Under the pieces are notes generated by a model. The model was given only the letters and a program-made list of their open reading frames with translations. It did no database searches and was not told the origin of the DNA. DNA of 6,625 nt from Lachnospiraceae bacterium (lineage in GTDB: Bacteria > Bacillota > Clostridia > Lachnospirales > Lachnospiraceae). This document shows, in pieces, positions 5,977-6,625 of the stretch; within the stretch, counting starts at the first letter, position 1, and each line of letters starts with the position of its first letter. The DNA lies in NCBI GenBank assembly GCA_014804185.1, contig JAAVAG010000193.1:1-6625 (forward strand). Direction: 5' to 3'. Both the position numbers and the translations under genes were made by a program.

Positions 5977-6625
5977 TTACTCCTCCTCTCTGATTACCGA
6001 TGTCACCCGAACAGCATACATGTCCTTGCTTGACCCCGGCATAGCAGTAAATTTTTTAATATTTCCCACATAGACGTTTAATTCCTGATCTACATGTGTA
6101 TCCAATCTTATCACGTCTCCCACCTGAAGACTTGTAAAATCGCTTACTGACACAATACTTCTGCCAAGCACTGCCTTGACCGGCACATCCACATGCCTGA
6201 TCAAAGTACCGATCTGCTCCTCATAGTGCTCGTCGCGCCGCTCCTGCATATTGGCATACCAGTATTTTGTGTTCAGACGATCCATAACTTCTTCCAGCGT
6301 AAAGAAAGGAAGGCAGATCGTCATCATTCCCTCCACATCCCCTATCTTTACAGTCAGCGAGACAATAGCTATCATATCATTCGGAGACATGATCTGTGCA
6401 AACTGTGAATTTGTTTCCACCCTGTCCAGCACAGGATTGATATCGATTACATTCTTCCAGGGGTCCCGGAGAAGCTGCATACATACCACCAGCATTTTTT
6501 CTATGATGGTGAGTTCTATCTCTGAAAAATCCCTGTTCCTATCAAGCGGAAGCCCCTGTCCGCCCAGCATTCTGTCAACAATGGCATATCCCAGGTTGAC
6601 TCCCAGTTCCATAATGATATTTCCC
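5977..6625 (-). CDS. fliM: Flagellar motor switch protein FliM, C-terminal part (cut by window edge)
   Basis: FliM is the C-ring protein that binds CheY-P and transmits the direction switch to FliG. The last 215 residues plus the stop are visible, of a usual total near 330. The missing part includes the CheY-binding N-terminal peptide and the start of the middle domain. The first visible residues (GNIIMELGVNLGYAIVDRM) lead into the GGXG motif (GGQG, about 6553-6564), which in E. coli lies at the FliM-FliM contact. The rest of the middle domain, related to CheC but without the phosphatase motifs, continues to about visible residue 120. A C-terminal SpoA/FliN-like domain spans visible residues 145-212 (VDVPVKAVLGRSIVSVSDF, LQVGDVIRL, AVRVTSVI). 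The Met codon at 6612 is internal, not the start. The GAGGAGGAG coding the terminal Glu residues doubles as the fliY ribosome site. Confidence 0.96.
   Translation of the reverse strand, partial: GNIIMELGVNLGYAIVDRMLGGQGLPLDRNRDFSEIELTIIEKMLVVCMQLLRDPWKNVIDINPVLDRVETNSQFAQIMSPNDMIAIVSLTVKIGDVEGMMTICLPFFTLEEVMDRLNTKYWYANMQERRDEHYEEQIGTLIRHVDVPVKAVLGRSIVSVSDFTSLQVGDVIRLDTHVDQELNVYVGNIKKFTAMPGSSKDMYAVRVTSVIREEE

Overview
The window is an uninterrupted stretch of a flagellar/chemotaxis operon. Every real gene lies on the minus strand, so it reads from the right edge to the left edge. In transcription order the genes are fliM (C-terminal part only), fliY, cheY, fliO, fliP, fliQ, fliR, flhB and flhA (N-terminal part only). 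Intergenic gaps run from a 4-nt overlap to 23 nt, so no non-coding stretch is large enough to hold an RNA gene, and I found no terminator or convincing internal promoter. Both ends of the window cut through genes, so the operon continues on both sides.

This order is that of the fla/che operon of Bacillus subtilis and many motile Bacillota. FliY (CheC-type phosphatase fused to a FliN domain) and the CheY sequence both point to that phylum. Moderate GC, strong GGAGG-type ribosome binding sites and the protein wording (for example the FlhB N-terminus) suggest a motile Clostridia member, probably Lachnospiraceae-like. That last step is inference.

Right part (about 4261-6625): the switch and its signal. 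FliM and FliY build the cytoplasmic C-ring. CheY carries the signal from the chemoreceptor kinase to the switch. FliY keeps both phosphatase motifs, so it is expected to dephosphorylate CheY-P at the motor. Left part (1-4261): the flagellar type III export apparatus. FliO is the assembly chaperone, FliP, FliQ and FliR form the export gate core, FlhB is the autocleaving substrate-specificity switch, and FlhA is the export gate and proton-channel component.

The most unusual element is in fliY: an 82-residue linker with 31 methionines, made of in-frame 15-bp and 18-bp tandem units with a recent 45-bp duplication. It separates the phosphatase part from the FliN domain. Smaller oddities are a TTG start for flhB inside the fliR stop, a long N-terminal segment in FliP and an atypical residue in the FliP signature. 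I see no previously undescribed multi-gene system here; apart from the linker this is conserved flagellar machinery.
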